From NCBI GenBank assembly GCA_050261675.1, contig JBLNDO010000043.1:1-64000 (forward strand): DNA of 64,000 nucleotides. Reading direction: 5' to 3'. Positions within the stretch are counted from its first letter, which is position 1. Each line of letters opens with the position of its first letter. Positions 8,863 to 16,717 of this stretch are shown one piece after another. The DNA comes from DASUBN01 sp050261675 (GTDB taxonomy: Bacteria; Pseudomonadota; Gammaproteobacteria; Natronospirales; REEB76). The translations under genes were made by a program, and so were the position numbers. Under the pieces are notes generated by a model that saw only the letters and a list, made by a program, of their open reading frames with translations, was not told where the DNA came from and ran no database searches.

Positions 8863-9591
8863 ATGCGCGTCCCGTTCCTTGGTCCAGCGCTCTTCTGCCT
8901 GCTGCTGCCCCTCGGGGCCGCCGCGGACGGCATGTCCACGCCCTACATCCAGGTGCAGGGCCACGGCGAGATGCGCGTGGAACCGGACATTCTTTACGTC
9001 TCGCTCACCCTCGAGAAGTCGGCGCCGGATGCGAAGGGCGCGCGTGCCGAGGTGGAGAGCCGTACCGCCAAGGTGATCGCTGCCGCGCGCAAGCAGGGGA
9101 TCGCCGACAAGGATATCCAGGCCCGCGGCATCAACGTGTATCCGGAATACGGCCGTTCCAACAGGATCATGAGCAGCAGCGAAGCCGAGCAGGAGCCCCT
9201 CAAGGTCGTGGCCCAGCACGTCACCCGGCAGGTGACCCTCACTCTGAGGGACCTCGGCCGCTACGGTGAACTCGTGGATGCGCTCTTCGACGCCGGCGTC
9301 ACGCGTCTCGACCAGGTGACCCCCGACCGCAGCGACCGCACGGCGCTGCAAAACAAGGCCCTGCAGCTCGCCGTACAGGACGCTCACGACAAGGCTTCTA
9401 GCCTCGCCCGCGGGGCGGGTGTTAACCTTGGCGCGGTCTTTAGCATCGCTGAGCAGGGCGGGGGCTATTCCCCACGACCCATCATGATGGCCCGTGCCGA
9501 GGCCTCTGCCTCCACTGCGGCACCCGAATACCTGCCGGGACTGATCGAGATCGACGCAGACGTGGCGGTGTATTACATGATAGGCAAGTAG
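8863..9591 (+). CDS. SIMPL (DUF541) domain periplasmic protein
   Basis: 242 residues with a signal peptide (1-21, ending AAA). The rest is one SIMPL domain, opening with IQVQGHGEMRVEPDI and including the conserved QARGINVYPEY segment and the late ISEQ-like region. Members (YggE, BP26) form ring oligomers in the periplasm and have been tied to oxidative stress; the molecular function is not settled. GGAGG at 8850-8854 supports the ATG. It starts 3 bp after the isochorismatase gene. Confidence 0.85.
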   Translation: MRVPFLGPALFCLLLPLGAAADGMSTPYIQVQGHGEMRVEPDILYVSLTLEKSAPDAKGARAEVESRTAKVIAAARKQGIADKDIQARGINVYPEYGRSNRIMSSSEAEQEPLKVVAQHVTRQVTLTLRDLGRYGELVDALFDAGVTRLDQVTPDRSDRTALQNKALQLAVQDAHDKASSLARGAGVNLGAVFSIAEQGGGYSPRPIMMARAEASASTAAPEYLPGLIEIDADVAVYYMIGK

Positions 9592-9643
9592 CCGCCAGCG
9601 GTTCCACCATTACAAGCATAAAGTTTTTCAACGGAGGAATGTC

Positions 9644-10123
9644 ATGAAAATAATGTTCGTCATCGCCGCGGTGCTCGCCGCGGGTCTCGCCGGTTGCGGC
9701 GGCGGCACCGCATCCGACAACGGCGCCACCATCCTGTCGCTAGGGCCGCAGAGTGCGGTCAAGGAGCAGGGCAGCCGCGACATCCACGACCAGGCTGCGT
9801 TCAAGGACATGTGGGACAAGACATTCGCGGATCAATCGCATCCCCCCGCCATGCCCCAGATCGACTGGACCAAGCAGGCGGTGGTGGCGTACTTCCTCGG
9901 CGAGATGAAGCACGGTGGCTACACGATGCGCGTCGCCCGCGCCGAGCCGGCGAAGGACACGCCGAACGTGTACGACGTGGATTTCCTGGTGATCGAGCCG
10001 GGTACAAACTGCCCACGCACGACGAACGACATCACCCATCCGTACATCATCGCGGTGGTGCCGTCGGGAAGCGCCAGCATCTCTCTGGACTTGCAGAAGC
10101 GCACCACGCCGCCTTGCGGCTGA
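9644..10123 (+). CDS. PrcB C-terminal domain lipoprotein
   Basis: 159 residues. A short signal peptide ends in a lipobox LAGC (Cys about 18) followed by a Gly-rich linker, so it is a lipoprotein. Residues about 45-155 resemble the PrcB C-terminal domain (Asp-rich helix, VVAYFLGEMKHGGY, then PYIIAVVP near the end). PrcB is known from a spirochaete protease complex; in proteobacteria the role is unknown. GGAGGA at 9632-9637 supports the start. A strong terminator follows. Confidence 0.75.
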   Translation: MKIMFVIAAVLAAGLAGCGGGTASDNGATILSLGPQSAVKEQGSRDIHDQAAFKDMWDKTFADQSHPPAMPQIDWTKQAVVAYFLGEMKHGGYTMRVARAEPAKDTPNVYDVDFLVIEPGTNCPRTTNDITHPYIIAVVPSGSASISLDLQKRTTPPCG

Positions 10124-10148
10124 TCCAGTCCGAGGTCGCTCAGACCCA

Positions 10149-10179
10149 GGCGGGGCGCGGCGTGCGCCCCGCCTTTTTT
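10149..10179 (+). terminator. Rho-independent terminator after the PrcB-domain gene
   Basis: A 10-bp stem GGCGGGGCGC/GCGCCCCGCC (10149-10158 and 10164-10173) with a 5-nt loop is followed by six T. It ends the plus-strand run that begins at the Skp-like gene. Confidence 0.9.
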
Positions 10180-10221
10180 ACGTCGCCAACATGGCTCCGG
10201 GCCCTGTGCTAGGCTTGAGGC

Positions 10222-10488
10222 ATGAAAAAGAAAGCCCGGGCCAAGAAGAAAACCGCCCCCAGGAAGGGGCTCGTGAAGAAGCTCGCGACGAAGCTCGCTG
10301 CCCGCAAGCCCGCGCGGAAGAAGCTTGCCGTGAAGAAGATCCCCGCGTCGCTCGCCGCGCCGAAGCCCGCGGTGAAACACGGCCCCCTGCATCTGCCGTC
10401 AAAACCGGAACCGGCGTACGCGATCCTCCATAAACGCGATTGGGCTACGAAACCGCCTCCCCACGAGTTCCGCATCCCTAAGCGCTAA
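10222..10488 (+). CDS. Lysine/alanine-rich small basic protein
   Basis: 88 residues. The first 55 are almost only Lys, Ala, Arg and Pro in KK/PARKK-type repeats, like histone H1 tails or bacterial H1-like proteins. The last 30 are an aromatic/proline segment (AILHKRDW, then PPPHEFRIPKR). It likely binds nucleic acid through charge, which is inferred from composition. GAGG (10217-10220) lies just before the ATG. The stop TAA is formed by the first bases of the repeat element at 10486, so the native C-terminus may have been changed by that insertion. Confidence 0.62.
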   Translation: MKKKARAKKKTAPRKGLVKKLATKLAARKPARKKLAVKKIPASLAAPKPAVKHGPLHLPSKPEPAYAILHKRDWATKPPPHEFRIPKR

Positions 10489-10610
10489 AACGCCTATTTT
10501 GGCCTCTGGCTGCGTTGCGCTTCGGACTCGCAGTCGGTCACGTACGCTAAGAGTACGCTCCCTCCTGCTCGCCTCGCGTGCCTTGCCATAGGCGCAAAAT
10601 AGTCGTTTTA
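10486..10610. repeat. MITE-like 125-bp intergenic repeat with terminal inverted repeats
   Basis: The ends are imperfect inverted repeats: TAAAACGCCTATTTTGGCC at the left and GGCGCAAAATAGTCGTTTTA at the right. The centre carries a CGTAC/GTACG mini-hairpin around 10540-10558. It has no coding capacity. The element resembles dispersed non-autonomous repeats that I recall from other GC-rich gammaproteobacteria. Only one copy lies in the window, so mobility cannot be shown here. Confidence 0.55.
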
Positions 10611-10625
10611 TTGAATCACTCAGTT

Positions 10626-10898
10626 CTAATTGAATCTTCCAATAATAAATGCGGCGATTCCAATTACGAAAATCGTTCCGCCGAGAACTCCAGACATAGA
10701 CATTCCGATTAGCAATCCTGCAATACAAACCACTGTGCCCCACATTTCATAGGAGCCTCCATGTCTTTTCACCACAATACTTTCGGGCTCTGCTTCAGGT
10801 GAGGTATCAGTTTTTTTAATAGGAAATCCGCAACCTGGGCATTGAGCCGCTTGATCAGAAATCTCTCGGCTACATTCGGGGCATGTTGTTAGAGCCAT
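10626..10898 (-). CDS. Zinc-ribbon membrane protein
   Basis: 90 residues. An N-terminal zinc ribbon with two CxxC knuckles (CPEC at about 6-9 and CPGC at about 19-22) is followed by an acidic linker and one or two membrane helices (about 52-88) that end at the C-terminus. The DNA is clearly more AT-rich than its neighbours and the gene abuts the 125-bp repeat, which suggests recent acquisition. Function unknown; such proteins are often grouped as zinc-ribbon domain-containing. Confidence 0.72.
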   Translation of the reverse strand: MALTTCPECSREISDQAAQCPGCGFPIKKTDTSPEAEPESIVVKRHGGSYEMWGTVVCIAGLLIGMSMSGVLGGTIFVIGIAAFIIGRFN

Positions 10899-10990
10899 AT
10901 TTCCCCACTCCCTGTTTACACTAAGTTTAGAATATACCTGCTAGTTAATACGTCCGAATCCGGCTGGTTTTTGACCCCTCCGGGCGTATC

Positions 10991-12469
10991 ATGGCGCCCA
11001 TGGACAACGCCGACCTCTCTCTCGACTTCGAAGCCTGCGACCGGGCACGGCTCGCGCGCGACGCGCGGTTCGACGGTCGCTTCTTCATCGGCGTGAAGAC
11101 CACCGGCATCTATTGCCGGCCCATCTGCCCCGCGCCCACGTCCAAGCGCACCAACGTGCGTTATTTCCCCTCGGCCGCGGCCGCGGCCGAAGCCGGGTAC
11201 CGGCCGTGCCTGCGCTGCCGGCCGGAAGCGGCGCCGGGCACGCCCGCCTGGCTCGGGACATCGGCCACGGTGCGCCGTGGCCTGCGCCTCATCCAGGAAG
11301 GCGCGCTGGACACCGCGAGCGTCGAGGGACTGGCGGAGCGCCTCGGCATAGGCTCGCGCCACCTACATCGGCTCTTCATCCAGCACGTAGGCGCATCGCC
11401 CTTGGCCGTGGCCCAGACCCGGCGGCTGCATTTCGCGAAACGCCTCATCGACGACACGCGCCTGCCCATGACGGACATCGCGCTCGCCAGCGGTTTCGGC
11501 AGCCTGCGACGCTTCAACGACGCGTTCCAACGGACCTACGGCCGTGCGCCGCGGGACCTGCGCCGCGACCGGCCCAAGGAGGCGGCGCGGGCGGACGCCC
11601 TGACCATGAGGCTTTCGTACCGGCCGCCGTACGACTGGGCCGCGATCCGGGACTTCTTCGCCACCCGAGCGGTGCCGGGGGTCGAGCGGGTTGACGGCGA
11701 CGCGTACACGCGCACGGTGAGCATCAACGGCGTGCAGGGCTGGATCGAATTGAAACCCGTGCCGGGCGCGGATGCGCTGCAGCTTTCGGTACACGAACTC
11801 GGGCCCGAGGCCCTGTTCACGGTGCTGCAACGCGTGCGGCAGATGTTCGACCTCGCCGCCGATCCCCAGGACGTGCGCCAGATACTGCAGAAGGACAGGT
11901 TGCTGAAACCCTTGCTGAAGCGCCGGCCCGGGCTCAGGGTACCAGGCACCTGGGACCCGTTCGAACTGGCGGTCAGAGCGGTCCTGGGCCAGCAGGTGAG
12001 CGTGGCGGCGGCGCGCACGTTCGCGGCACGCATCGTGGAAGCCCACGGCACCCCGCTCGAAAACCCCGTGGACGGCCTCGCGCGGCTGTTCCCCGGAGCG
12101 GAGGCGCTCGCCGAGGCGGATCTGACGCGCATCGGCCTTACGGGTGCCCGCGCCCGGACCCTGAACGGGCTCGCGAAAGCGGTGGCAGACGGCCGTGTCA
12201 ACTTTACGGGCGGACTGGCTTCGGAGGAGGTGAAAGCTGCGCTCACGGCCTTGCCGGGCATCGGGGCCTGGACGGCGGAATATGTGGGCATGCGCGCGCT
12301 CGCGGACCCGGACGCGTTCCCGGCGGAGGACCTGGTGTTGCGCCGCGTGGCCGGCACCAAGAAACCGCTCAGTGCAAAGGCCCTACTGGAGAAAGCGGAG
12401 GCGTGGCGGCCGTGGCGGGCGTATGCCGTTCTACACCTCTGGCGAACTGCTTCGGAGCAGAAGACATGA
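10991..12469 (+). CDS. Ada regulatory domain fused to AlkA 3-methyladenine DNA glycosylase
   Basis: 492 residues in three blocks. Residues about 10-80 are the Ada metal-binding domain (TGIYCRPICPAP and PCLRCRPEAAPG, four Cys). About 90-190 are an AraC-type helix-turn-helix. About 205-490 are AlkA, with its N-terminal fold then the HhH-GPD core including LPGIGAWTAEYV and the catalytic Asp in FPAEDLVL. It should sense methyl phosphotriesters, activate transcription and excise alkylated purines. The start may be 10991 or 11000. It overlaps ogt by ATGA. Confidence 0.92.
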   Translation: MAPMDNADLSLDFEACDRARLARDARFDGRFFIGVKTTGIYCRPICPAPTSKRTNVRYFPSAAAAAEAGYRPCLRCRPEAAPGTPAWLGTSATVRRGLRLIQEGALDTASVEGLAERLGIGSRHLHRLFIQHVGASPLAVAQTRRLHFAKRLIDDTRLPMTDIALASGFGSLRRFNDAFQRTYGRAPRDLRRDRPKEAARADALTMRLSYRPPYDWAAIRDFFATRAVPGVERVDGDAYTRTVSINGVQGWIELKPVPGADALQLSVHELGPEALFTVLQRVRQMFDLAADPQDVRQILQKDRLLKPLLKRRPGLRVPGTWDPFELAVRAVLGQQVSVAAARTFAARIVEAHGTPLENPVDGLARLFPGAEALAEADLTRIGLTGARARTLNGLAKAVADGRVNFTGGLASEEVKAALTALPGIGAWTAEYVGMRALADPDAFPAEDLVLRRVAGTKKPLSAKALLEKAEAWRPWRAYAVLHLWRTASEQKT

Positions 12470-12993
12470 AGACCATCGAGGAACCGAACATGTATTTCCA
12501 CACTATCGAAAGCCCCATCGGCGATCTCCTGCTGGTGGGCGACGCAGACGCCCTCCACGGCGTGTATTTCCAGGACGGCAAGCGCGGCCCCACGAAGCCC
12601 GACAAAACCTGGGAACCCTCCGAGAAGCCCTTCCGGGAGGTGGCGCGGCAATTGAAGGCGTATTTCGCCGGCAAACTGACGGAGTTCGATCTGCCGCTTG
12701 AGCCCCAGGGCACCGATTTCCAGCTCAAGGTCTGGAGCGCCTTGCGCACCATTCCCTACGGCGACACCTGGTCCTACGGTGAATTGGCGCGGCGCATCCG
12801 CCGGCCGGCGGCTTCCCGTGCCGTGGGTGCCGCCAACGGCCAGAACCCCATCCCGGTCATCGTGCCCTGCCACCGGGTCATCGGCGCGGACGGCTCCCTC
12901 ACGGGCTTCGGCGGCGGCTTGCCCATCAAACAGAAGCTCCTGGCTCTTGAAGGTGCATTGGCGGGGGGGGCGAAGCAAGCGGGGCTGTTTTAA
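12466..12993 (+). CDS. ogt: Methylated-DNA--protein-cysteine methyltransferase
   Basis: 175 residues. It transfers the methyl group of O6-methylguanine to its own cysteine. The active-site motif IPVIVPCHRVIG (Cys about 132), the DNA-binding helix with RAVGAANGQNP and the preceding YGDTWSYGELA are all present. The start at 12466 is chosen because it overlaps the glycosylase stop (ATGA). Together the two genes encode what Ada plus AlkA do in E. coli, with the domains distributed differently. Confidence 0.93.
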   Translation: MKTIEEPNMYFHTIESPIGDLLLVGDADALHGVYFQDGKRGPTKPDKTWEPSEKPFREVARQLKAYFAGKLTEFDLPLEPQGTDFQLKVWSALRTIPYGDTWSYGELARRIRRPAASRAVGAANGQNPIPVIVPCHRVIGADGSLTGFGGGLPIKQKLLALEGALAGGAKQAGLF

Positions 12994-13186
12994 GCTGCAA
13001 CTTTTTGCCCGGCTCGCGCATCTATACGTTTGTGTGGCGATGCGCGAGGTGGGTCATGCGCAGCAGACGCAGCGACGGTTTGTGGATCGTGTTCCTGGGC
13101 TGGCTCGCGCTCACCGCCGCGGTGAGCGCTTTGCCCTCAGCGCCGACGGCCATCGTGGCGAAGGCCCCGGCGGCGGCTTACGCCTC

Positions 13187-13834
13187 TCAGGCATCGCGCC
13201 GCTTGCCGTCTTCCTTATAGAGTTCCCTCATCAGGTCCAGCATCTCCGCCACGCCACTGTCCCGGCTTTTCGCGAATTCCCGCAGTACGCCCACCCGGTC
13301 CTCAGGGCAGCGGTTCTGACTCAGCTTGTACTTGCCTTCCAGCCGTGCGAGGGGGAGTTCGAATCCCACGATATGGCCCGCCAGGCGTTCGGCGTGGGCT
13401 TGGGCTTCCTTCAGGCTCCAGGGGTTCTCTATATAAGCTTCATGCTCGTCGGTCAGCGTGCCGATGAGTGCGAGGAGCCGGGCCGGGTCTTCCGTGGTCC
13501 TCGGGGCCCCATGGGCGTGGATGGCCACGTAGTTCCAAGTGGGCACGTTCTTCGCGGGGTCCACGTACCAGCGGGGTGAGACGTAGGCATCCGGGCCCTT
13601 GAACACCACCGTGGACGGCGCCCCGGCCATGAGCGCGGCGCAATGGGGATTGACCTTGGCGAGGTGCGCTTCGAGCGTGCCTTTCGGGCCCCGCGACGCG
13701 TCCAGGTGGAAGGGGAGATGGGTGAGAAAAAGTTCGCCTTCAAACGGTGTCACCAGCAGGGCGAACGGATGCCGGCGCATCATGTCGTGCAGCTGAGCCA
13801 AATCCGGGTTGTCGAATTCACTGGGGATGTACAT
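13187..13834 (-). CDS. PaiB-type FMN-binding protein
   Basis: 215 residues, split-barrel flavin-binding fold of the PaiB family. It opens with MYIPSEF and contains HLPFHLD, the YVSPRWY strand and PTWNYVAIHAHG, then KLSQNR near the C-terminus, all typical for the family. PaiB was described in Bacillus as a negative regulator of sporulation and protease genes; in proteobacteria the role is unknown and an oxidoreductase or flavin-binding function is as likely. GGAGG lies just upstream of the start at 13834. Confidence 0.88.
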   Translation of the reverse strand: MYIPSEFDNPDLAQLHDMMRRHPFALLVTPFEGELFLTHLPFHLDASRGPKGTLEAHLAKVNPHCAALMAGAPSTVVFKGPDAYVSPRWYVDPAKNVPTWNYVAIHAHGAPRTTEDPARLLALIGTLTDEHEAYIENPWSLKEAQAHAERLAGHIVGFELPLARLEGKYKLSQNRCPEDRVGVLREFAKSRDSGVAEMLDLMRELYKEDGKRRDA

Positions 13835-13959
13835 GGATCCTCCGGGCACAGCGCGGCCGGCGCCATTATCGCATCGCGGCCGTGCGACCCGCGTGGAAAA
13901 TCTTCCCACACCGTGCTTAAATCGGGTCGATACGGGCCACGCATGAAAAGGGGTAGATC

Positions 13960-14763
13960 ATGAATATCAGGTTCACGAGCTTGCTTCCGCTGCTGGCGGC
14001 ATCGCTACTTTCCGGTTGCGTAACCGAACAATCCTTCAATATCACCCGGGTGAACTGGCCGCCGGCGCCCCAGGATGAGGTGGACGTGCGCCCCACGCTC
14101 ACTCAGCTGGTGAAGGACCATCCATCCCTCAAGGTGGTGCTCCGGGTGCCGAACGTCACCAGCAACGTGACCCAGGCGCAGACCGCCCAGACGGGCGGTT
14201 CCGAGGCATCCCTGAACGGTGCCTACGACATCATCGAGAAGCGCCTGTTCAAGGCCGGCTTCGTGGTCCGCGACCGCGCACTGTTGAGCAGCCTCATCGA
14301 CAAGGAAGGCATCAGCAGCTACCAGGAGATCCAGAAGCGCGTGGACACGGACCTGATCATCGACGTCAGCTCCCTCAAGTTCAACGATCCCCAGGACTGG
14401 CTGATCACCGACAGCTACCAGACCGACACAGGCCAGACCAATGGGGCCAAGGTGGGCGAGGCGGTGGCGAGCGTGGAGGCCAAATTCATCATCGTTTCCA
14501 CCGGCGAGGTGGGTGGCATCGTGACCCTGCACGTGCCCATCTGCCAGAGCATCAATTGCACCTTCTCTTACTACAACATGTCCGATGACCTGAACGGCAT
14601 CTACAACACCACATTCAAGGCCAACAGCGCTGACCAGGGTTACCTCAACATCCAGGACCAGAACACCGGCGCCAACGTCTATCTCTGGGGCGGTGGCAGC
14701 GGCAACGGCGGCCTCAACCATGCCGCCGACCTCATCGCCCAGAAGATCGTCGAGGCGCTCTGA
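13960..14763 (+). CDS. Hypothetical lipoprotein with CsgG-like features
   Basis: 267 residues. The signal peptide ends in the lipobox LSGC (Cys about 20), so it is a lipoprotein. The segment around residues 85-115 (YDIIEKRLFKAGFVVRDR then LLSSLID) resembles the start of CsgG/HfaB-type secretion lipoproteins, where an ATP-independent pore is built. The C-terminal half lacks recognisable CsgG strands and is Asn/Gly-rich. I would call it a conserved lipoprotein of unknown function; the CsgG link is a weak inference. Confidence 0.7.
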   Translation: MNIRFTSLLPLLAASLLSGCVTEQSFNITRVNWPPAPQDEVDVRPTLTQLVKDHPSLKVVLRVPNVTSNVTQAQTAQTGGSEASLNGAYDIIEKRLFKAGFVVRDRALLSSLIDKEGISSYQEIQKRVDTDLIIDVSSLKFNDPQDWLITDSYQTDTGQTNGAKVGEAVASVEAKFIIVSTGEVGGIVTLHVPICQSINCTFSYYNMSDDLNGIYNTTFKANSADQGYLNIQDQNTGANVYLWGGGSGNGGLNHAADLIAQKIVEAL

Positions 14764-14795
14764 CGCCGAATCTTTGGTCTTTCTGGCGACATAAG

Positions 14796-14826
14796 CACCG
14801 CCGCGCCCGTGACGGGCGCGGCGGTG
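14796..14826. terminator. Strong 14-bp hairpin without a T-tract
   Basis: CACCGCCGCGCCCG (14796-14809) pairs perfectly with CGGGCGCGGCGGTG (14813-14826) across a TGA loop. There is no U-run on either strand, so it is either a weak terminator or an RNA-stability hairpin between the lipoprotein and dehydrogenase genes. Confidence 0.4.
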
Positions 14827-14858
14827 TAGTATTCGCGCAGGAAAAACTGGGCCTCGCG

Positions 14859-15815
14859 ATGAAGGGCGTATTCCTCGATTTCGACACCGTGAGCCATGCG
14901 GGCGACATCAAGCTGCGCCCCCTGGAAAAGGTGCTTTCCGTGCTGCGCGTGTTCGGCACCACCTGGCCCGAGCAGCTGCTGGAGCACGCCGCCGAGGCGG
15001 ACGTGCTCATCACCAACAAGGCGCGCATCACGGCGGACGCGTTCCGCCGCCTGCCGGCGCTCAAGCTCGTGTGCGTGGCGGCCACCGGCGTCAACCACGT
15101 GGACCTCGCCGCCGCCTGGGACCGCAAGATCGGCGTGTGCAACGTGCCCGCGTATTCCAGCCATTCGGTGGCGCAGCACGTGTTCGCGCTGGTGCTCGCG
15201 CTCAACCAGCACCTCGAGGGCTACCAGCGGCTCATGCAGCAGGGTGCCTGGAAGCGCGCGCCGCAGTTCACGCTGCTGGATTTTCCCATTCGCGAGCTGC
15301 GCGACAAGGCCTTCGGCATCGTCGGCCTGGGGGACATCGGCCGCGCCACGGCGAAGATCGCGGCTGCCTTCGGCATGAAGGTGCTGGTCGCGGCGCGCAA
15401 CCCGGAGGACTCGCGCCCAGATCGCGTGCCGCTCCACGAACTCCTGCCGCAGGTGGACGTGCTCAGCCTGCACGTGCCGCTGCTGGCGGAGACCCGCGGG
15501 ATGATCGGCCCGAACGAGCTCACGCTCATGAAGCCCGAGGCCATCCTCATCAACACCGCGCGCGGCGGCCTGGTGGACGAGACGGCGCTCGCCGCCACGC
15601 TGCGTGCCGGGCGTCTCGCCGGGGCGGGCATCGATGTGCTCTCGGAGGAGCCGCCGGTGCACGGCAACCCGCTCCTGGACCCCACCATCCCCAATCTCAT
15701 CGTCACGCCCCACGTGGCCTGGGCCGCCAGGGAGGCTCGCCAGCGGGTGATCCACGAGATGGCACTCAACATTTCCGCGTTCCAGGCGGGCGAGATGCGC
15801 AACCGCGTGGCCTAG
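14859..15815 (+). CDS. D-2-hydroxyacid dehydrogenase (HprA-like)
   Basis: 318 residues. It interconverts a 2-hydroxyacid and a 2-oxoacid with NAD(P)H. The Rossmann glycine motif is VGLGDIG (about 152). The catalytic Arg is in NTARGGLVDE, Glu in LSEEPP and His in TPHVAW, the standard set of this family. The sequence and length are closest to glycerate or hydroxypyruvate reductases; substrate not provable. It is preceded by a hairpin and stands alone. Confidence 0.9.
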   Translation: MKGVFLDFDTVSHAGDIKLRPLEKVLSVLRVFGTTWPEQLLEHAAEADVLITNKARITADAFRRLPALKLVCVAATGVNHVDLAAAWDRKIGVCNVPAYSSHSVAQHVFALVLALNQHLEGYQRLMQQGAWKRAPQFTLLDFPIRELRDKAFGIVGLGDIGRATAKIAAAFGMKVLVAARNPEDSRPDRVPLHELLPQVDVLSLHVPLLAETRGMIGPNELTLMKPEAILINTARGGLVDETALAATLRAGRLAGAGIDVLSEEPPVHGNPLLDPTIPNLIVTPHVAWAAREARQRVIHEMALNISAFQAGEMRNRVA

Positions 15816-15890
15816 AAGCTGCCGCGCTCGCGACGCTTTTAGGTAATTCAAACCGTTATACTCATGGCCGCCAACCGGATGGGACCCGAC

Positions 15891-16313
15891 ATGGCTTCCG
15901 CGCCGATCCTGCTGCCTTGTGCCGCGCTCGCGCTCGTCACCGCCGCCGTCTGGGTGCGCTTATATGTCGACCGCATCGGCGAAATGCGCGAGAAGCGCAT
16001 CCGCCCCCAGGCCCTGAGCACGTCCGCCGAGGCCCGCGAACGCCTGACCCGCACCAATGCCGCGGACAATTTCCGCAACCTTTTCGAGATGCCGGTGCTG
16101 TTCTATGCGCTCTGCCTGGGGCTCGCGGTCACGGGCCTGGGCTCGCTCCCGTTCGTGTCCGCCGCCTGGGTTTACGTGGTGCTCCGCGCGCTGCACAGCT
16201 TCATCCACTGTGGTTACAATCGTGTCATGCACCGCTTCACGGTCTACGCCGCGAGCAGCATGCTCTTGTTCCTCCTCTGGGGCGCCTTCGCCTGGCGCCT
16301 GCTGGCGGGGTAG
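15891..16313 (+). CDS. MAPEG family membrane protein
   Basis: About 140 residues with four predicted membrane helices. The MAPEG signature is visible between helices 1 and 2 (NAADNFRNLFEMPVLFY). MAPEG proteins include glutathione transferases and peroxidases, but bacterial short members are mostly uncharacterised. An in-frame ATG exists at 15864, but a TATACT box (15857-15862) sits right in front of it, so I prefer 15891, which begins the first membrane helix. The next gene follows within 6 bp. Confidence 0.82.
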   Translation: MASAPILLPCAALALVTAAVWVRLYVDRIGEMREKRIRPQALSTSAEARERLTRTNAADNFRNLFEMPVLFYALCLGLAVTGLGSLPFVSAAWVYVVLRALHSFIHCGYNRVMHRFTVYAASSMLLFLLWGAFAWRLLAG

Positions 16314-16318
16314 GGCGC

Positions 16319-16669
16319 ATGTACGAGCCGAAGCACAAGCCGCCGTTGTCTCGCCGGGAGTTCGCCGGGCGCATGCTGCGGCACCTCGGTTTCGTGCTCC
16401 TGCTCATCGGTTTCTCGCTCGCCATCGGCATGGCGGGCTACGCCCACTTCGAGGGCATGGGTTGGCGCGATGCCTTCGTGAATGCCGCCATGCTGCTGGG
16501 CGGCATGGGCCCGGTGAAGACCGAGGGCCTCAGCGACGCCGGCAAGGTCTTCGCCGGCCTGTTCGCGCTTTACGCGGGGCTCTTGCTGATCGCCGTGCTC
16601 GGCATCCTTTTGGCGCCGGCAATCCACCGCCTCATGCACCAGTTTCACTGGGAGGGCCGCGGCGGCTGA
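16319..16669 (+). CDS. Two-helix membrane protein with a potassium-channel-like pore layout
   Basis: 116 residues. A basic N-terminus leads into membrane helix 1 (about 23-46), a short amphipathic segment WRDAFVNAAMLLG, the turn GGMGPV, then helix 2 (about 76-103, starting GKVFAGLFALY). This is the order of a two-TM ion channel pore, but the selectivity filter TVGYGD is absent: GGMGPV is in its place. It may be a degenerate channel relative or an unrelated helical hairpin. It lies between two MAPEG genes in the same direction. Confidence 0.6.
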   Translation: MYEPKHKPPLSRREFAGRMLRHLGFVLLLIGFSLAIGMAGYAHFEGMGWRDAFVNAAMLLGGMGPVKTEGLSDAGKVFAGLFALYAGLLLIAVLGILLAPAIHRLMHQFHWEGRGG

Positions 16670-16717
16670 GGCCGCGATCCCGCCGTTCCATCACCGTTCC
16701 AACGAGAGGAGATTTCC

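Noticed and set aside
7447..9387. 646-codon frame on the minus strand.
   Set aside because: It runs antisense across three well supported plus-strand genes (DHS-like, isochorismatase-fold, SIMPL).
13005..13220. Small plus-strand frame with a possible membrane helix (internal start near 13056).
   Set aside because: No ribosome site, the end overlaps the PaiB-like gene, and no family. It could be a small membrane peptide but the evidence is too weak.
13355..13380. tRNA-like TTCGAATCCC sequence.
   Set aside because: It lies inside the PaiB-like gene and no cloverleaf can be formed around it.
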